Shown here in pieces: positions 14,544-23,606 of a stretch of 48,808 nucleotides of DNA. The stretch lies in the NCBI GenBank assembly GCA_028066055.1, contig JALCBY010000025.1:1-48808 (forward strand). The letters run 5' to 3'. The notes under the pieces are model-generated. The model was not told where the DNA came from, did no database searches, and saw only the letters and a program-made list of their open reading frames with translations. Each line of letters opens with the position of its first letter. The stretch's first letter is position 1. This stretch comes from Hyphomicrobiaceae bacterium. Its GTDB lineage: Bacteria; Pseudomonadota; Alphaproteobacteria; Rhizobiales; Methyloligellaceae. The translations under genes were made by a program, and so were the position numbers.

Positions 14544-16916
14544 TCAGCGCCGCGGGGTGGTGGATGTTGTACGATCCACCGGCCAGTAACGGCGCAGAAG
14601 CGCGATGGACGCAGGGAGCACGACAAGCTGCGCCAGGAGTGCGGCGAACAGGGTCGCACCGCTGAGCTGGCCAAACACGCGAAGCGACGGAAGATCGGAG
14701 AAGATCGTCACACCGAGCCCGAGGGCGAGAACAATCGTCGTCAGTATCAGAACGGGTCCGATGACCCGCGCGGTGCGTGCAAGCGCCTCCGACGTTGGCC
14801 GCACTCTACCGTCTGCGTCACGCTCTTCGATGAAGTAGCGGTTGATGAAATGGATGGTGCTGTCGAGCGCCAGACCAAAGGCGACGGTTAGTGCAATGAT
14901 ACTGGCGAAGTGAAGCCCGTCACCAGTGAGCCACAACAGGGCGCCCGTGCCAAAGATCGGCAGCAGACTCGGCAGAATACTGACGATACTCGCAAACAAG
15001 GAGCGGAATGCGAGCCCCAGGAACACCACCACGACGAATATATCGCTGACAAGTCCGACATTGAGCTCCCAGATCATTTGCGCGCTGTTTCGCGCGGCGA
15101 TAGCGGAAAGCCCGGTCACAGAGAGAGTGAAATCCGGATACGCTTTGCGGATCGGTTCAAGCGCCTGGTCCAGATCATCGACCACGGGCAGAATCTCACT
15201 CGCATCGACATCCGGCAGCCGTCCCGAGACAACGATCGCCTGTCCGTCTACGGCAATGAAGCGGCGCACGAGGTGTTCCGGCAGCAGGCCGATATACTCT
15301 TTCAGCGTTTCGACGCTCGGATCGCCGGCTTTCTTCAACCATCTGCGCAAGGTCTCGACCGACCATACGTTGCCGACCCCGGCCTGCTTCTCGACTACAT
15401 TGTGGGCATCGGCAATGACCTCCAGCACGCTTTGGTCGTAGATTGAACGCCCATCCTTCCATTCGACCATCACATGCACGGGATTGGCGCCGGTGAGTTT
15501 CTCATCGAGACGGCTCGCTGCCTCCAAAGCCTGCTCCTGGTCGGGGACCTGATCGGCAAGCCGGTAGTGCGGTCTCAGGTCCGTGTAGGCCAGGCCCGTA
15601 AGAATGACCAGGGCAATGCCTGCAACCACATATGGCACCGGGAAACGGCCCAGATGTCCGAACACTGTTTCCGATGCCCGGGCCAACATCTGCATGGGTG
15701 CGTCCGAAGGCTCCTTTTCAGTCCTGCCTCGCTTTTCGCGGGGAAGCAAAAGTGCGGCAAGTGTAGGAACCACCATGACCACGGCCACATACGACACGAT
15801 GACGGCCAGCGTGGACGCGCCACCGAAAGTGCGGATGAGAGCGGACTTTGCGAATATGAATGCGGCCAATGCAATGCCGGCCGTGAGCGCGGTCAGGAAA
15901 CAGGCAGGCGCGACCGCGATCACAGCACGCCGCGCCGCTTCGAGCCTGCTTGCGCCGGCCATTATCTCCCTGCGCACATTGAAGACCAGGTGCATGGAAT
16001 CGGAAAACCCGTTCACAATGATGAGCGGCGTGATCACATTGACAAAAAGATTGAGCTTGAAGCCGAGATAACCGATCGCGCCGAGCGACCACAGGACGCC
16101 CGCCACGGGTCCCGCCACGGCGATCAGCATGTGCGAAAAACTGCCGAAAAAGATGTAGGCGATGACCGCGCCGAGAAGGAACCCGAGGCCGTTGTAGATG
16201 AGCCGGTCGCGCTGGACTGCATTTCGGATTTCCAGCTGCATGACTGGCGCGCCCGCAAGCTGCGCATGCAGCGCGGTCCCCTCCAGCGCTTCCGCGACCA
16301 CCTGTTCGATTTCAGCAATGGTATCGCCGAGGCCGATATTCAAAACCCTGTCCTTGTCCAGAGAGAGGACAATCAGCGCCAAGGTTCCATCTTCGGAAAG
16401 CAACTTGCCCTGAATGATTTCGTTCGAGCGGATCCGCTCCAGCAACGCATCGAATTCAGCGCCTTCCGGAAGCTCGGCCGGGAAAAGCGCCTTCGGAAAC
16501 CCGCTCTCGTCCGGGACTTCACGTACCGAAAACATGGAGATCAAGCCGTTCAATCCCGGGATGAGCTGCAGGTCGAGAATGACATTGCGCACGGCCTCGA
16601 GATTGCCCGGCGTCAGCAGCTTGTCATCCTCGATGACCACCAGCACATCGAATTCACTGGACGGAAAGCGTTTGGATATTTCCTCATAACGCCGGAATTC
16701 TTCGGTGTTGGTACGAAAAAGTTCACTGAGCGAGTCATCCACCGACATCGCCAACATTCCCGGAATGGCGGCGATGGATACCAGCACCATGACAATGGCA
16801 GAAAGAACCGGCGCCCGAAGCGGCACAAGCCCCAGACGCTCAATCCCGAAACTGAACCAAAAGCCTTCGTGGCGCGCGCTGCGATCTTCGTCCGCAGCAC
16901 CTGTCCGCTTCGTCAT
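14544..16916 (-). CDS. RND superfamily exporter (MMPL/HAE3-like)
   Basis: The 790-residue protein has the two-fold RND layout: a first span after residue 35, a large periplasmic loop, a cluster of spans at about 225-390, a second long loop and a final cluster at about 625-780. VNGFSDSMHLVFNVRRE and FGLALDSTIHFINRYFIEERDADG are the usual sterol-sensing-like segments of the MMPL/HAE-3 group. Members export lipids, hopanoids or other hydrophobic compounds. No membrane-fusion or outer-membrane partner gene lies beside it, as is usual for this group. The substrate is unknown. Confidence 0.88.
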   Translation of the reverse strand: MTKRTGAADEDRSARHEGFWFSFGIERLGLVPLRAPVLSAIVMVLVSIAAIPGMLAMSVDDSLSELFRTNTEEFRRYEEISKRFPSSEFDVLVVIEDDKLLTPGNLEAVRNVILDLQLIPGLNGLISMFSVREVPDESGFPKALFPAELPEGAEFDALLERIRSNEIIQGKLLSEDGTLALIVLSLDKDRVLNIGLGDTIAEIEQVVAEALEGTALHAQLAGAPVMQLEIRNAVQRDRLIYNGLGFLLGAVIAYIFFGSFSHMLIAVAGPVAGVLWSLGAIGYLGFKLNLFVNVITPLIIVNGFSDSMHLVFNVRREIMAGASRLEAARRAVIAVAPACFLTALTAGIALAAFIFAKSALIRTFGGASTLAVIVSYVAVVMVVPTLAALLLPREKRGRTEKEPSDAPMQMLARASETVFGHLGRFPVPYVVAGIALVILTGLAYTDLRPHYRLADQVPDQEQALEAASRLDEKLTGANPVHVMVEWKDGRSIYDQSVLEVIADAHNVVEKQAGVGNVWSVETLRRWLKKAGDPSVETLKEYIGLLPEHLVRRFIAVDGQAIVVSGRLPDVDASEILPVVDDLDQALEPIRKAYPDFTLSVTGLSAIAARNSAQMIWELNVGLVSDIFVVVVFLGLAFRSLFASIVSILPSLLPIFGTGALLWLTGDGLHFASIIALTVAFGLALDSTIHFINRYFIEERDADGRVRPTSEALARTARVIGPVLILTTIVLALGLGVTIFSDLPSLRVFGQLSGATLFAALLAQLVVLPASIALLRRYWPVDRTTSTTPRR

Positions 16917-16973
16917 GCGATATTTCTCTTGATGATTCCCGCGCTCCGAACGATATCCGCAACCTTGTGACGG

Positions 16974-17339
16974 TTACGTGACCACGACAACATCGTCGCC
17001 ATCGATCTCGACGTTATAGCGGCGCAGCTTCAGAAAATGGCCGCGATCATCCGCCACCACGGCCTGTCCGGTTGCCAGAGAAAATTCGAACCCGTGCCAC
17101 GGACAGCGCAACACGCTGCACGACTTGTCGACACTGACCTCGTTGGGGCGTTCGGCCTGCGTCAGATCGGAAATGCATCCAAACTCCAGATGCGCGCCCT
17201 GGTGCGGACAGCGCCCGGCGAAAGCCTTGACCTCGCCGGTTTCCGTTCTGGACAGGACAATTCTTGCCCGGCCCGCATTTGCGGGAACGATCTTGCCAAC
17301 CGGCAAGTCCTTCAGTCTGCAAACCGTGTGACGCGCCAC
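16974..17339 (-). CDS. Rieske [2Fe-2S] ferredoxin
   Basis: The 121-residue protein carries the Rieske ligands Cys44 and His46 (CPHQGAH) and Cys79 and His82 (CPWHGFEF). An unusually long spacer of about 30 residues separates the two motifs. No membrane span is present, so it is a soluble electron carrier of the dioxygenase-ferredoxin type. The GTG at 17339 follows GGAG with an eight-base spacer; a GTG at 17348 that overlaps the previous stop is the alternative. The gene forms a pair with the amidohydrolase upstream and could serve an oxygenase encoded elsewhere. Confidence 0.85.
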   Translation of the reverse strand: MARHTVCRLKDLPVGKIVPANAGRARIVLSRTETGEVKAFAGRCPHQGAHLEFGCISDLTQAERPNEVSVDKSCSVLRCPWHGFEFSLATGQAVVADDRGHFLKLRRYNVEIDGDDVVVVT

Positions 17340-17344
17340 GCCGG

Positions 17345-18415
17345 TCACTCCGCCGCAATCGATGCCGCTGCCAACGGCACATCGATATCGTAAAAGGCAG
17401 CTGCATTCTTCCAAAAGATCTTTTCACGCAGGTCATCGGGAAGCCCGCGCGGAATTGCCGCATTCGGACTGTCAAAGTCGAAATGCGGGTAGTCTGTTGA
17501 AAACACAAGAATCTCGTCCGTACCCATCAATTCGATCAGCTTGATCCAGTTTTCCGCCGAGATGTCCTCGGTCGGCTGGGTAGACAGCTTCAGCCGTTCA
17601 CGGCAGTGGGTGCTCGGCAGCTTCTTGATCCATGGCACCTCGACGCGCCCCATACGGTAGTCCCGGTCAAGGCGCCACATGACATGCGGCAACCAGCTGA
17701 AACCGCCTTCCAGCACCATGAAACGCAAGTTTGGGAAATTATCGAAAACACCGTTGACGATGAGGCTGATGACCTGCGGCATAAGTGAGATGGGAAGAAG
17801 CGCACGCCGCTCCATATAGTGAAGGCCCATCCCGTAGGGTCCCTGGGCATGGGTTGTATGGTGAAACGAGATCATGATCTCGTTGCGGTCCGCCGCCTCG
17901 AATATAGGCCGATAGGCCGGATCACCATACGCAATATCGTCGACCACGGGCAGCATGACCTGGCGCATCTGCGGGTGATCGGACATACGGTCGATTTCCC
18001 GCGCAGCAGCCTGTGGATCGCGGGCAAAAATCTGGATGCTGCCGATAAACCGCTCGTCCTTTGCCAGCCAGTGCTCGGCACAATAATCGTTATAGGCGGC
18101 AGCCAACGCCGTGCCGAGACCGTATTGAAGCTTGAGCATGGTCGGATAGAAATAGCCGGTCAGGACCGCATAGGTGAGATCATACTCGTCGAGCACCTGC
18201 CGGCGCATCAGGTCGTAGTCAGACGCGACGGGCGCGCCATCTTCCGTCACCACGTCAGCGCGATTACCGTTTCCAGGCGATGTGTAGCAGAAGGGCTGCG
18301 GAATACCGCGCCACGCGCCTTGGGCAATCCAGCCTTTGTATGGGTCGGGCAGATACGGCACGAGGTCCTGAAGGCTTGAGAAACTCTCGTGAACGTCGGT
18401 ATCGATAATTGGCAC
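17345..18415 (-). CDS. Amidohydrolase family 2 (TIM-barrel) hydrolase or decarboxylase
   Basis: The protein is 356 residues from a GTG at 18415, which has a strong GGAGGG site six bases upstream. It begins with IIDTDVHES, a D-x-D-x-H metal-binding start. It also has [10 protein letters not shown] near residue 185, the [17 protein letters not shown] motif and the C-terminal FSTDYPHFD, all typical of the amidohydrolase_2/ACMSD-like family. Members hydrolyse or decarboxylate aromatic and lactone compounds. Coupling to a Rieske ferredoxin gene suggests aromatic or heterocyclic metabolism. The exact reaction cannot be read from sequence. Confidence 0.85.
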   Translation of the reverse strand: MPIIDTDVHESFSSLQDLVPYLPDPYKGWIAQGAWRGIPQPFCYTSPGNGNRADVVTEDGAPVASDYDLMRRQVLDEYDLTYAVLTGYFYPTMLKLQYGLGTALAAAYNDYCAEHWLAKDERFIGSIQIFARDPQAAAREIDRMSDHPQMRQVMLPVVDDIAYGDPAYRPIFEAADRNEIMISFHHTTHAQGPYGMGLHYMERRALLPISLMPQVISLIVNGVFDNFPNLRFMVLEGGFSWLPHVMWRLDRDYRMGRVEVPWIKKLPSTHCRERLKLSTQPTEDISAENWIKLIELMGTDEILVFSTDYPHFDFDSPNAAIPRGLPDDLREKIFWKNAAAFYDIDVPLAAASIAAE

Positions 18416-18452
18416 AATTCCCTCCCGCCGATGACGGATCAATTGGATATGT

Positions 18453-19691
18453 TCAACCTACAATATCATGCGCCAACAGGGCCAGACTGGCCAAAAGACC
18501 GGTGACGGGAACCCACATTCGCACCTGAAATCCGCCTTTTGGCACCGGCTCACCACGGAACTTCACGCGGATCAGCGACAGGTTCACCAGGCAGAACACC
18601 GTCAGTGTCACCCGTGATGTCATTTCCGCCAGTCCCTCGATTGGAAACACGAGCCCAAGCAACAGCACAATGCCGACGACCAGGCCGGTCGCAACGAGCG
18701 GGGTGCGTGTTACCCGGTTGACCCGGCCAATGATGGCCGGCAGGTCGCCTTGCGAAGAAAGGCCGTACAGCACGCGGGACGCCATGATCATCTGCACGAT
18801 GATACCGTTCAGGGTCGCAACGATCGCGACCGCGCTGATGACGAGAGGCGATCCGCCCGTCACCTGTTCATAGACAAACCCCAGCGGCGCAGTTGATTTG
18901 GCAAGACCTTCGATTGGCACCGAAAGCACCGCAACAGAAACGACAAGGACGTAGAGCAAGGTGGAAATCAACAGAGTGAGGAAAATGGCCCGAGGCAGCG
19001 TTTTCAACGGCTCGTTGGCTTCCTCGGCAATGTTGACCATGTCCTCAAAGCCGATAAACGCGAAGAAAGCCAGCAAACCCGCCGCGAAGATTCCGCCCCA
19101 CACATCCGGCTCGGTTGTGAGCGGAACGACCTCACTCACGCGCATCACAAGAGCAGGGTCGTGAGTCAGCCCGGCGCCGATGATCAGTAGCAAACCGGCG
19201 ATTTCGATGAGTGTCAGGATGGCGGCGACGGAAACCGACTCCACGATACCCCACGCAGCTGCCAGCCCCATCACGACGATAACAAGTGCAGTCAGGATAT
19301 CCGGCGGCACGTCCATGAAGACCCGGATATACCCCGCCGCTCCGATCGCCACGGCCGCCGCCGATACCACACCGGCGGTAACGACCAGCAACCCCACCAT
19401 CAACGCAAGGCCTCGCGAACCGAAGGCGTGACGTACATACGCCGCCTCCCCGGCGCTGACGGGCATGCGCGAGGTCAATTCAGCGAATGAAGCCGCTGTC
19501 GGCGCCATGACGAGTGCAGCGATCAGAAACGAAAATGGGGCGTGAATGCCTGCCCGCCCCGACGTTGCGCCGATCAGGACATAAATCCCCGCGCCAATCG
19601 TCACGCCAAGCCCGTAGAGGACGACAAGGCGAAGCGACAGTGCGCGCCTCAGACCCGGTTGATCAATTCCAGTGTCAGCCTGCCCAGCCAT
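18453..19691 (-). CDS. APC-family amino acid/amine permease
   Basis: The 412-residue protein has about 11-12 membrane spans. The first contains the [12 protein letters not shown] consensus of APC transporters, where the backbone binds the substrate carboxylate and amine. [23 protein letters not shown] is the second signature and confirms the family. Substrates are probably amino acids or polyamines. It is divergent from the universal stress gene with an FNR box between them (75 bases from its start), so some oxygen control is possible. Confidence 0.87.
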   Translation of the reverse strand: MAGQADTGIDQPGLRRALSLRLVVLYGLGVTIGAGIYVLIGATSGRAGIHAPFSFLIAALVMAPTAASFAELTSRMPVSAGEAAYVRHAFGSRGLALMVGLLVVTAGVVSAAAVAIGAAGYIRVFMDVPPDILTALVIVVMGLAAAWGIVESVSVAAILTLIEIAGLLLIIGAGLTHDPALVMRVSEVVPLTTEPDVWGGIFAAGLLAFFAFIGFEDMVNIAEEANEPLKTLPRAIFLTLLISTLLYVLVVSVAVLSVPIEGLAKSTAPLGFVYEQVTGGSPLVISAVAIVATLNGIIVQMIMASRVLYGLSSQGDLPAIIGRVNRVTRTPLVATGLVVGIVLLLGLVFPIEGLAEMTSRVTLTVFCLVNLSLIRVKFRGEPVPKGGFQVRMWVPVTGLLASLALLAHDIVG

Positions 19692-19766
19692 CGCGTGTGT
19701 CCACCCTCGACATCGATTGCCCGATCCCCCGATGAACCATCAAGCCATGCCCCTGACCAAATCGGG

Positions 19767-19780
19767 TTGATGGAAATCAA
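19767..19780. promoter_or_regulatory. FNR box upstream of the universal stress gene
   Basis: TTGAT-GGAA-ATCAA is a perfect consensus FNR site. It ends 68 bases before the usp ATG, the same distance as in the cytochrome c promoter at 14135. It is the strongest FNR match in the window. Confidence 0.87.
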
Positions 19781-19848
19781 GGCTCTGCAGCATGGCCATC
19801 GCTAACCTTTGTTCAGATTGGCACGCCCCGAATCTGAGAGAGTTCCAA

Positions 19849-20688
19849 ATGTCCTACAAGACAATCGTCGTCTATCTTGCACAGCCTGAAGACGTTGCCG
19901 ACGTCCTGAACACGGCCCTTCCGATTGCAGAGGCGTTCGGCGCCCACCTTACCGGCACGCATGTGTTCGCCGGCGTACCACTGGTCGGGACAATAGCAGG
20001 TCAGGTCCCGCCGGAAATCGTCGACCAATATGCAGACACGATGCGTGAGGATGCCAAGGCCATCAAAAAGGAATTCGCCAAGACCGTTAAGGGATGCGGC
20101 GTCCAGACGGAATGGCGCGATCAGGAAGAAAAGACGGTTCACGTCGACCTGCTCGGCGCAATCCTTGAGCAGACCCGATGCGCTGACCTGCTGATCATGG
20201 CGCAGACAGATGCCGAGCAGCGTGTCGGCGAGCTGGTGACCGACATCATTATGGATTCGGGACGTCCGGTACTGATCGTCCCAAAAAGCGGAAGATTCGG
20301 CGATCTGTCCGGCAAGGTCATCGTCGGCTGGGACGGTTCGCGCGAAGCGACACGGGCCGTGTTCGACGCCTTGCCGTTGCTCGCGCGGGCCAAGACGGTC
20401 GATCTCGTCACCGTGGGCAAATCGGATGATGTCAAGGACGCTGTTCGTTCCGGCAGCGGGGAGATCGCCGGCGTTCTTTCCCGGCACGGCGTCAATGCGG
20501 AGGTCGTCATGGTTCCGCGTGGCGACACTTCGGCGGGCGATGCACTCCTGAAATATGCGTCGGAAAAGGATGGCGATCTGCTTGTCATGGGTTGTTACGG
20601 ACACTCGCGGCTGCGCGAACGCCTGTTTGGCGGCGCCACACAACATGTCATGAAAAACACGCTCGTTCCGGTGCTAATGTCGCACTAG
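19849..20688 (+). CDS. Tandem universal stress protein (UspA family)
   Basis: The 279-residue protein contains two Usp folds. The first starts MSYKTIVVYLAQ. The second starts SGKVIVGWDGSREATRAV and ends with VMGCYGHSRLRERLFGG followed by VMKNTLVPVLMSH, which carries the G-x2-G-x9-G-S/T-like ATP-binding pattern. Two-domain Usp proteins are commonly induced by anaerobiosis. The ATG at 19849 follows GAGAG; an upstream in-frame ATG at 19792 is not needed. The perfect FNR box upstream supports induction at low oxygen. Confidence 0.9.
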   Translation: MSYKTIVVYLAQPEDVADVLNTALPIAEAFGAHLTGTHVFAGVPLVGTIAGQVPPEIVDQYADTMREDAKAIKKEFAKTVKGCGVQTEWRDQEEKTVHVDLLGAILEQTRCADLLIMAQTDAEQRVGELVTDIIMDSGRPVLIVPKSGRFGDLSGKVIVGWDGSREATRAVFDALPLLARAKTVDLVTVGKSDDVKDAVRSGSGEIAGVLSRHGVNAEVVMVPRGDTSAGDALLKYASEKDGDLLVMGCYGHSRLRERLFGGATQHVMKNTLVPVLMSH

Positions 20689-20719
20689 ACGTTCAACTGG
20701 CTTCCCGGAGGAACCGATC

Positions 20720-21094
20720 ATGGCCATCATGAAAATCAGACTGGAGCTCGCCCGCGACCATGACTTTCCCTCCGGCAGCGCAAACCACGGATATGAGTTT
20801 ACCGCACCGCTGACTGACAGCGGTCACATCGACCCTGACGAGTGGCACAAGGAACGCGAACACTGCCGTGTGGTGCGCTTCTGGCAGGGGGAAGGCGATG
20901 AAATCGGACACCTCGTCCGTAAACCGGGTGGAAGCTGGGCCTTTCACTACGACATTGACGGCGACGAGGACGATGATGAAACCGGCTATCGGTTCGGCGA
21001 CCACGCCTTCACACCGGGAGAGTATGTGTCGATCAAGGAACATGACGACGTGTTGCGCACATTTCGCGTCGTGACGGTCCAGGAGCCGACCTAG
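20720..21094 (+). CDS. Conserved small acidic protein of unknown function
   Basis: The 124-residue protein starts after a clear GGAGG site and lies 31 bases beyond the usp gene, so it is probably in the same FNR-controlled unit. It has no signal or membrane segment. It is rich in His, Asp and Glu, with a DIDGDEDDDETGYRFGDHAF stretch and a C-terminal GEYVSIKEHD-x5-FRVVTV segment that looks like a small beta-barrel fold. I do not recognise a named family and assign no function. Confidence 0.75.
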   Translation: MAIMKIRLELARDHDFPSGSANHGYEFTAPLTDSGHIDPDEWHKEREHCRVVRFWQGEGDEIGHLVRKPGGSWAFHYDIDGDEDDDETGYRFGDHAFTPGEYVSIKEHDDVLRTFRVVTVQEPT

Positions 21095-21214
21095 AGACCG
21101 CATCACACCCGAAATATCGGTACATCAGGCCGTTTTGGCCGTTTGAGCTCCAATTGCGCGGCATGGGCGACAGTCTGCCCGGATGGCCGGCCGCTCGACC
21201 ATATTTGCCGTCTG

Positions 21215-21243
21215 CCTAGGCACATACCTAGTTGCACAAGTGC
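21215..21243. promoter_or_regulatory. CTAG-rich palindromic region before the quorum-sensing genes
   Basis: This sits in the 21095-21367 gap. CCTAGG (21215-21220) and ACCTAGT (21226-21232) are followed by GCAC-AA-GTGC (21234-21243); another CTAGG lies at 21295-21299. ACCTAGT recurs before the luxI-type gene (23525-23530 region). CTAG is rare in most bacterial genomes, so three copies in 85 bases stand out. The region could hold the lux-type operator of the first gene in the island, but no standard lux box is present. Confidence 0.4.
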
Positions 21244-21367
21244 TCAATTCCGTCCTGGAATAAGCCAAGAAAATGAGCGGTCCGCGTTCTTTAACTAGGC
21301 GATGCGGCCCTAAAGACCTCTGAGAACAAACGCGTTTTTGACAACGCGCAGACGTGCAGGATCGACG

Positions 21368-21775
21368 ATGACGGCGAAAACATATCGACGCGGCAAACGG
21401 CGCACACGCAGACAGTCATATCGGCGGGAAGATATCTCCCGGATCGTAGACAGTGTCCTGAAATCGCGTCAACAGATTTCCGGGAGGACTCCCAAGACGA
21501 GTCGGAGAGCCCGGCCTTCCATTGTCGCGTTCCCCGAGCAATCTCCCAGCTCGGCATCGCGGGAGCCGGCGCTCTTCGACCCTCACCAGCCCGAGGCGGA
21601 AAGGATTGTTGATTTCGCCAGACTTCTCGGGTTCGTCCGTCAGGAAGCGGCTCTCATCCTCGATGACGGGTATTGCGAAGACCTTTTGACCCGCTGCATC
21701 GATCGGCTCAATCAAAAATACCAACTCGCGCAGTGGGAACCGTTTGGATCCGGCCCGAACAAGTCGGTTCACTGA
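21368..21775 (+). CDS. Arg-rich protein of unknown function, first gene of the quorum-sensing island
   Basis: The 135-residue protein starts at an ATG seven bases after AGGA. Its first 20 residues are very basic (RRGKRRTRRQ), a Ser/Pro-rich linker follows, and residues about 75-130 form a likely helical domain (VDFARLLGFVRQEAALILDD and TRCIDRLNQKY). The basic end could bind nucleic acid or membrane. Its TGA overlaps the next ATG by one base (TGATG), so it is translationally coupled to the hydrolase. No known family is recognised. Confidence 0.65.
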   Translation: MTAKTYRRGKRRTRRQSYRREDISRIVDSVLKSRQQISGRTPKTSRRARPSIVAFPEQSPSSASREPALFDPHQPEAERIVDFARLLGFVRQEAALILDDGYCEDLLTRCIDRLNQKYQLAQWEPFGSGPNKSVH

Positions 21776-22761
21776 TGCCGCTCGGTTGCGGGCATCCACC
21801 TGACATTTGCAATGGCGATATTCCCGTTGCCCACATTGCGTCGCGGGCCGGCAATCCCGCCGCCCGTGAAATCCGCGTATTTCCGAAACGAAGCTTTGAA
21901 CTGGACGACGCAAGGGTCTCCACGTTCCTCCTGCCGGGAAGAGGCCGCCCGGTGCTCTTTATTCACGGGAACTCGTCATGCAAGGAGATCTGGTCATATC
22001 AGATTGAACTTGTGAAACACCACGCCCGCCCCGTCCTTGCGCCCGACCTGCCAGGACATGGTCAATCAAGCGATGCTCGCCGACCGGCAGATACCTACAG
22101 CTTTCCCGGATATGCCGCCGTGATCGGCGGGCTGTTGGACGAGCTGGGGTGGCGTTCCGTCGACATTGTCGGGTGGTCTCTCGGCGGCCATATCGGCCTC
22201 GAAATGCTTGCCACGGACCAACGGGTAAACAAACTTCTGATCGTCGGAACACCGCCGGTTCGGCCGTCACCGAAAGCGCTTTCGGAGGGGTTTCACACGT
22301 CCGATGAGATGCAGCTGGTCGGGAAACAACGATTCACCCGTGACGATGCCTGCACATATGCCAGCCAGATGCTGGGAGGAGCGCACTTCCTTTCTCCAGT
22401 CCTTCTCAAGAACACGATCCGGACCGATGGAAACGCCAGATTCCACATGCTCAACAACGCACTCGCAGGTGTCGGTGCCGATGCATGCCGTGTTGCCGAA
22501 ACGGCGCAAAAACCGATATGCGTGGTTCACGGAGAGCATGAACCCTTCGTCCGACTGAACTATCTGCGGTCCGTCCGGTACGGTTCCTTGTGGAACGGAA
22601 AAGTTTTCGTAATCCAGTCGGCGGGCCACGCGCCGCACTGGCAAACCCCAAGTGCGTTCAATGATATACTTTCCGAGTTTCTGGATTTGGAGCCTGGAAG
22701 GAATGGTTACAGACCAAATAACAGTTTTGCCCTTGCGTCATCCCCGCACACCAAGTCATAA
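21775..22761 (+). CDS. Alpha/beta-hydrolase fold enzyme
   Basis: The 328-residue protein has the oxyanion segment FIHGNSSCKEIW (62-73), the nucleophile elbow GWSLGG with Ser135, a likely acid at Glu256 in HGEHEPF (in place of the usual Asp) and catalytic His285 in SAGHAPHW. An N-terminal extension of about 40 residues precedes the core. It is coupled to the Arg-rich gene and lies 32 bases before the LuxR-type gene. It could modify or degrade the acyl-homoserine lactone, or process the acyl donor, but esterase, lipase or haloalkane-type roles are equally possible from sequence. Confidence 0.82.
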   Translation: MPLGCGHPPDICNGDIPVAHIASRAGNPAAREIRVFPKRSFELDDARVSTFLLPGRGRPVLFIHGNSSCKEIWSYQIELVKHHARPVLAPDLPGHGQSSDARRPADTYSFPGYAAVIGGLLDELGWRSVDIVGWSLGGHIGLEMLATDQRVNKLLIVGTPPVRPSPKALSEGFHTSDEMQLVGKQRFTRDDACTYASQMLGGAHFLSPVLLKNTIRTDGNARFHMLNNALAGVGADACRVAETAQKPICVVHGEHEPFVRLNYLRSVRYGSLWNGKVFVIQSAGHAPHWQTPSAFNDILSEFLDLEPGRNGYRPNNSFALASSPHTKS

Positions 22762-22793
22762 TTTGGTTGAATTTACTCTTGGGAGCTGGTCTC

Positions 22794-23507
22794 GTGCACG
22801 AGTTCGAAGAGTTCATCGAGGAATGCCAGAGAGTCGGTTCAGTAGATGAACTGGCTGATCTGTATTCGCGCGCCATTGGCCGCGAAGGCTACGAGAATTG
22901 CATTCTGACGTCGATCCAAAAGCATGCGTTGACGCATGTCGCATGGTTTAAGTTTCCAAGGGGCTACCTCGATACCTACTATGAGCAACGCTGGGCGAAA
23001 ATCGACCCGGTGCTGGAATGTTCACTTCGCGCGTCTCGGCCGTTTTTCTGGAACGATGTGGTTGAGCAGCGGGACCTCTCAAAAAAGCAGGAAAACTTCA
23101 TGCATGACTGCCAGGACATTGGTGTTCATTCAGGGATCGTCTTTCCGATGCATGGGCCAGGTGACCGTCTGGAGATCATGAGCGTCAGCAGGCGTGAAAA
23201 TGAACTTCCGAATCCTAGGAGCCATGCTCTTTTGCACGCCGTCAGCGTGCAAACGTGGACACGCTATCTGGAACTGCGCAAAGAAGACAGATTTCCAGAG
23301 ATGGAGGATGTTCATCTGACTCCGCGCGAACTGGAAATCCTGCGCTGGTGCAAGCATGGCAAGACCTACTCGGAGATCGGCGAAATCCTGTCCATATCGG
23401 CGAAAACCGTCGAGTTTCACGTCACGAACGTCATGAACAAGCTTCGAGCGAGCAACAAGATAACTGCAATAGTTATCGCTATTCAACGTGGTATTCTGGA
23501 TGTTTGA
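22794..23507 (+). CDS. LuxR-family acyl-homoserine-lactone receptor
   Basis: The protein is 237 residues from a GTG at 22794 that follows GGGAG. The N-terminal autoinducer-binding domain has the expected block with Tyr62, Asp71-Pro72 and Trp86, matching TraR Tyr61, Asp70 and Trp85. The position of TraR Trp57 is Tyr58 here, a change in a residue that contacts the lactone. The C-terminal LuxR helix-turn-helix (LTPRELEILRWCKHGKTYSE to about 230) is complete. The luxI-type gene lies 99 bases downstream, so the two form a signal circuit. Confidence 0.9.
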   Translation: MHEFEEFIEECQRVGSVDELADLYSRAIGREGYENCILTSIQKHALTHVAWFKFPRGYLDTYYEQRWAKIDPVLECSLRASRPFFWNDVVEQRDLSKKQENFMHDCQDIGVHSGIVFPMHGPGDRLEIMSVSRRENELPNPRSHALLHAVSVQTWTRYLELRKEDRFPEMEDVHLTPRELEILRWCKHGKTYSEIGEILSISAKTVEFHVTNVMNKLRASNKITAIVIAIQRGILDV

Positions 23508-23526
23508 ACATCCATTTGAATAAACC

Positions 23527-23546
23527 TAGTATATTCCCCAGTACTA
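23527..23546. promoter_or_regulatory. Possible lux-type box upstream of the luxI-type gene
   Basis: TAGTA (23527-23531) and TACTA (23542-23546) are inverted around a 10-base centre, giving the 20-base span typical of lux boxes. It lies 60 bases before the synthase GTG. The arms do not match the CTG-N10-CAG consensus. The upstream bases ACCTAGT also occur before the first gene of the island. Confidence 0.35.
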
Positions 23547-23606
23547 AACCGTAAAAATAAATGCCCTAATCGATCACAGAACTTCGGTTTGTGTGAGGGC
23601 AAATAC

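Noticed and set aside
15474-16970. 498-codon plus-strand frame opposite the RND exporter
   Set aside because: The exporter on the minus strand has a clear RND layout; the opposing product is His/Arg/Gln-rich and featureless.
19813-20646. Minus-strand frame opposite the universal stress gene
   Set aside because: It is antisense to a well-formed tandem Usp protein and has no domain of its own.
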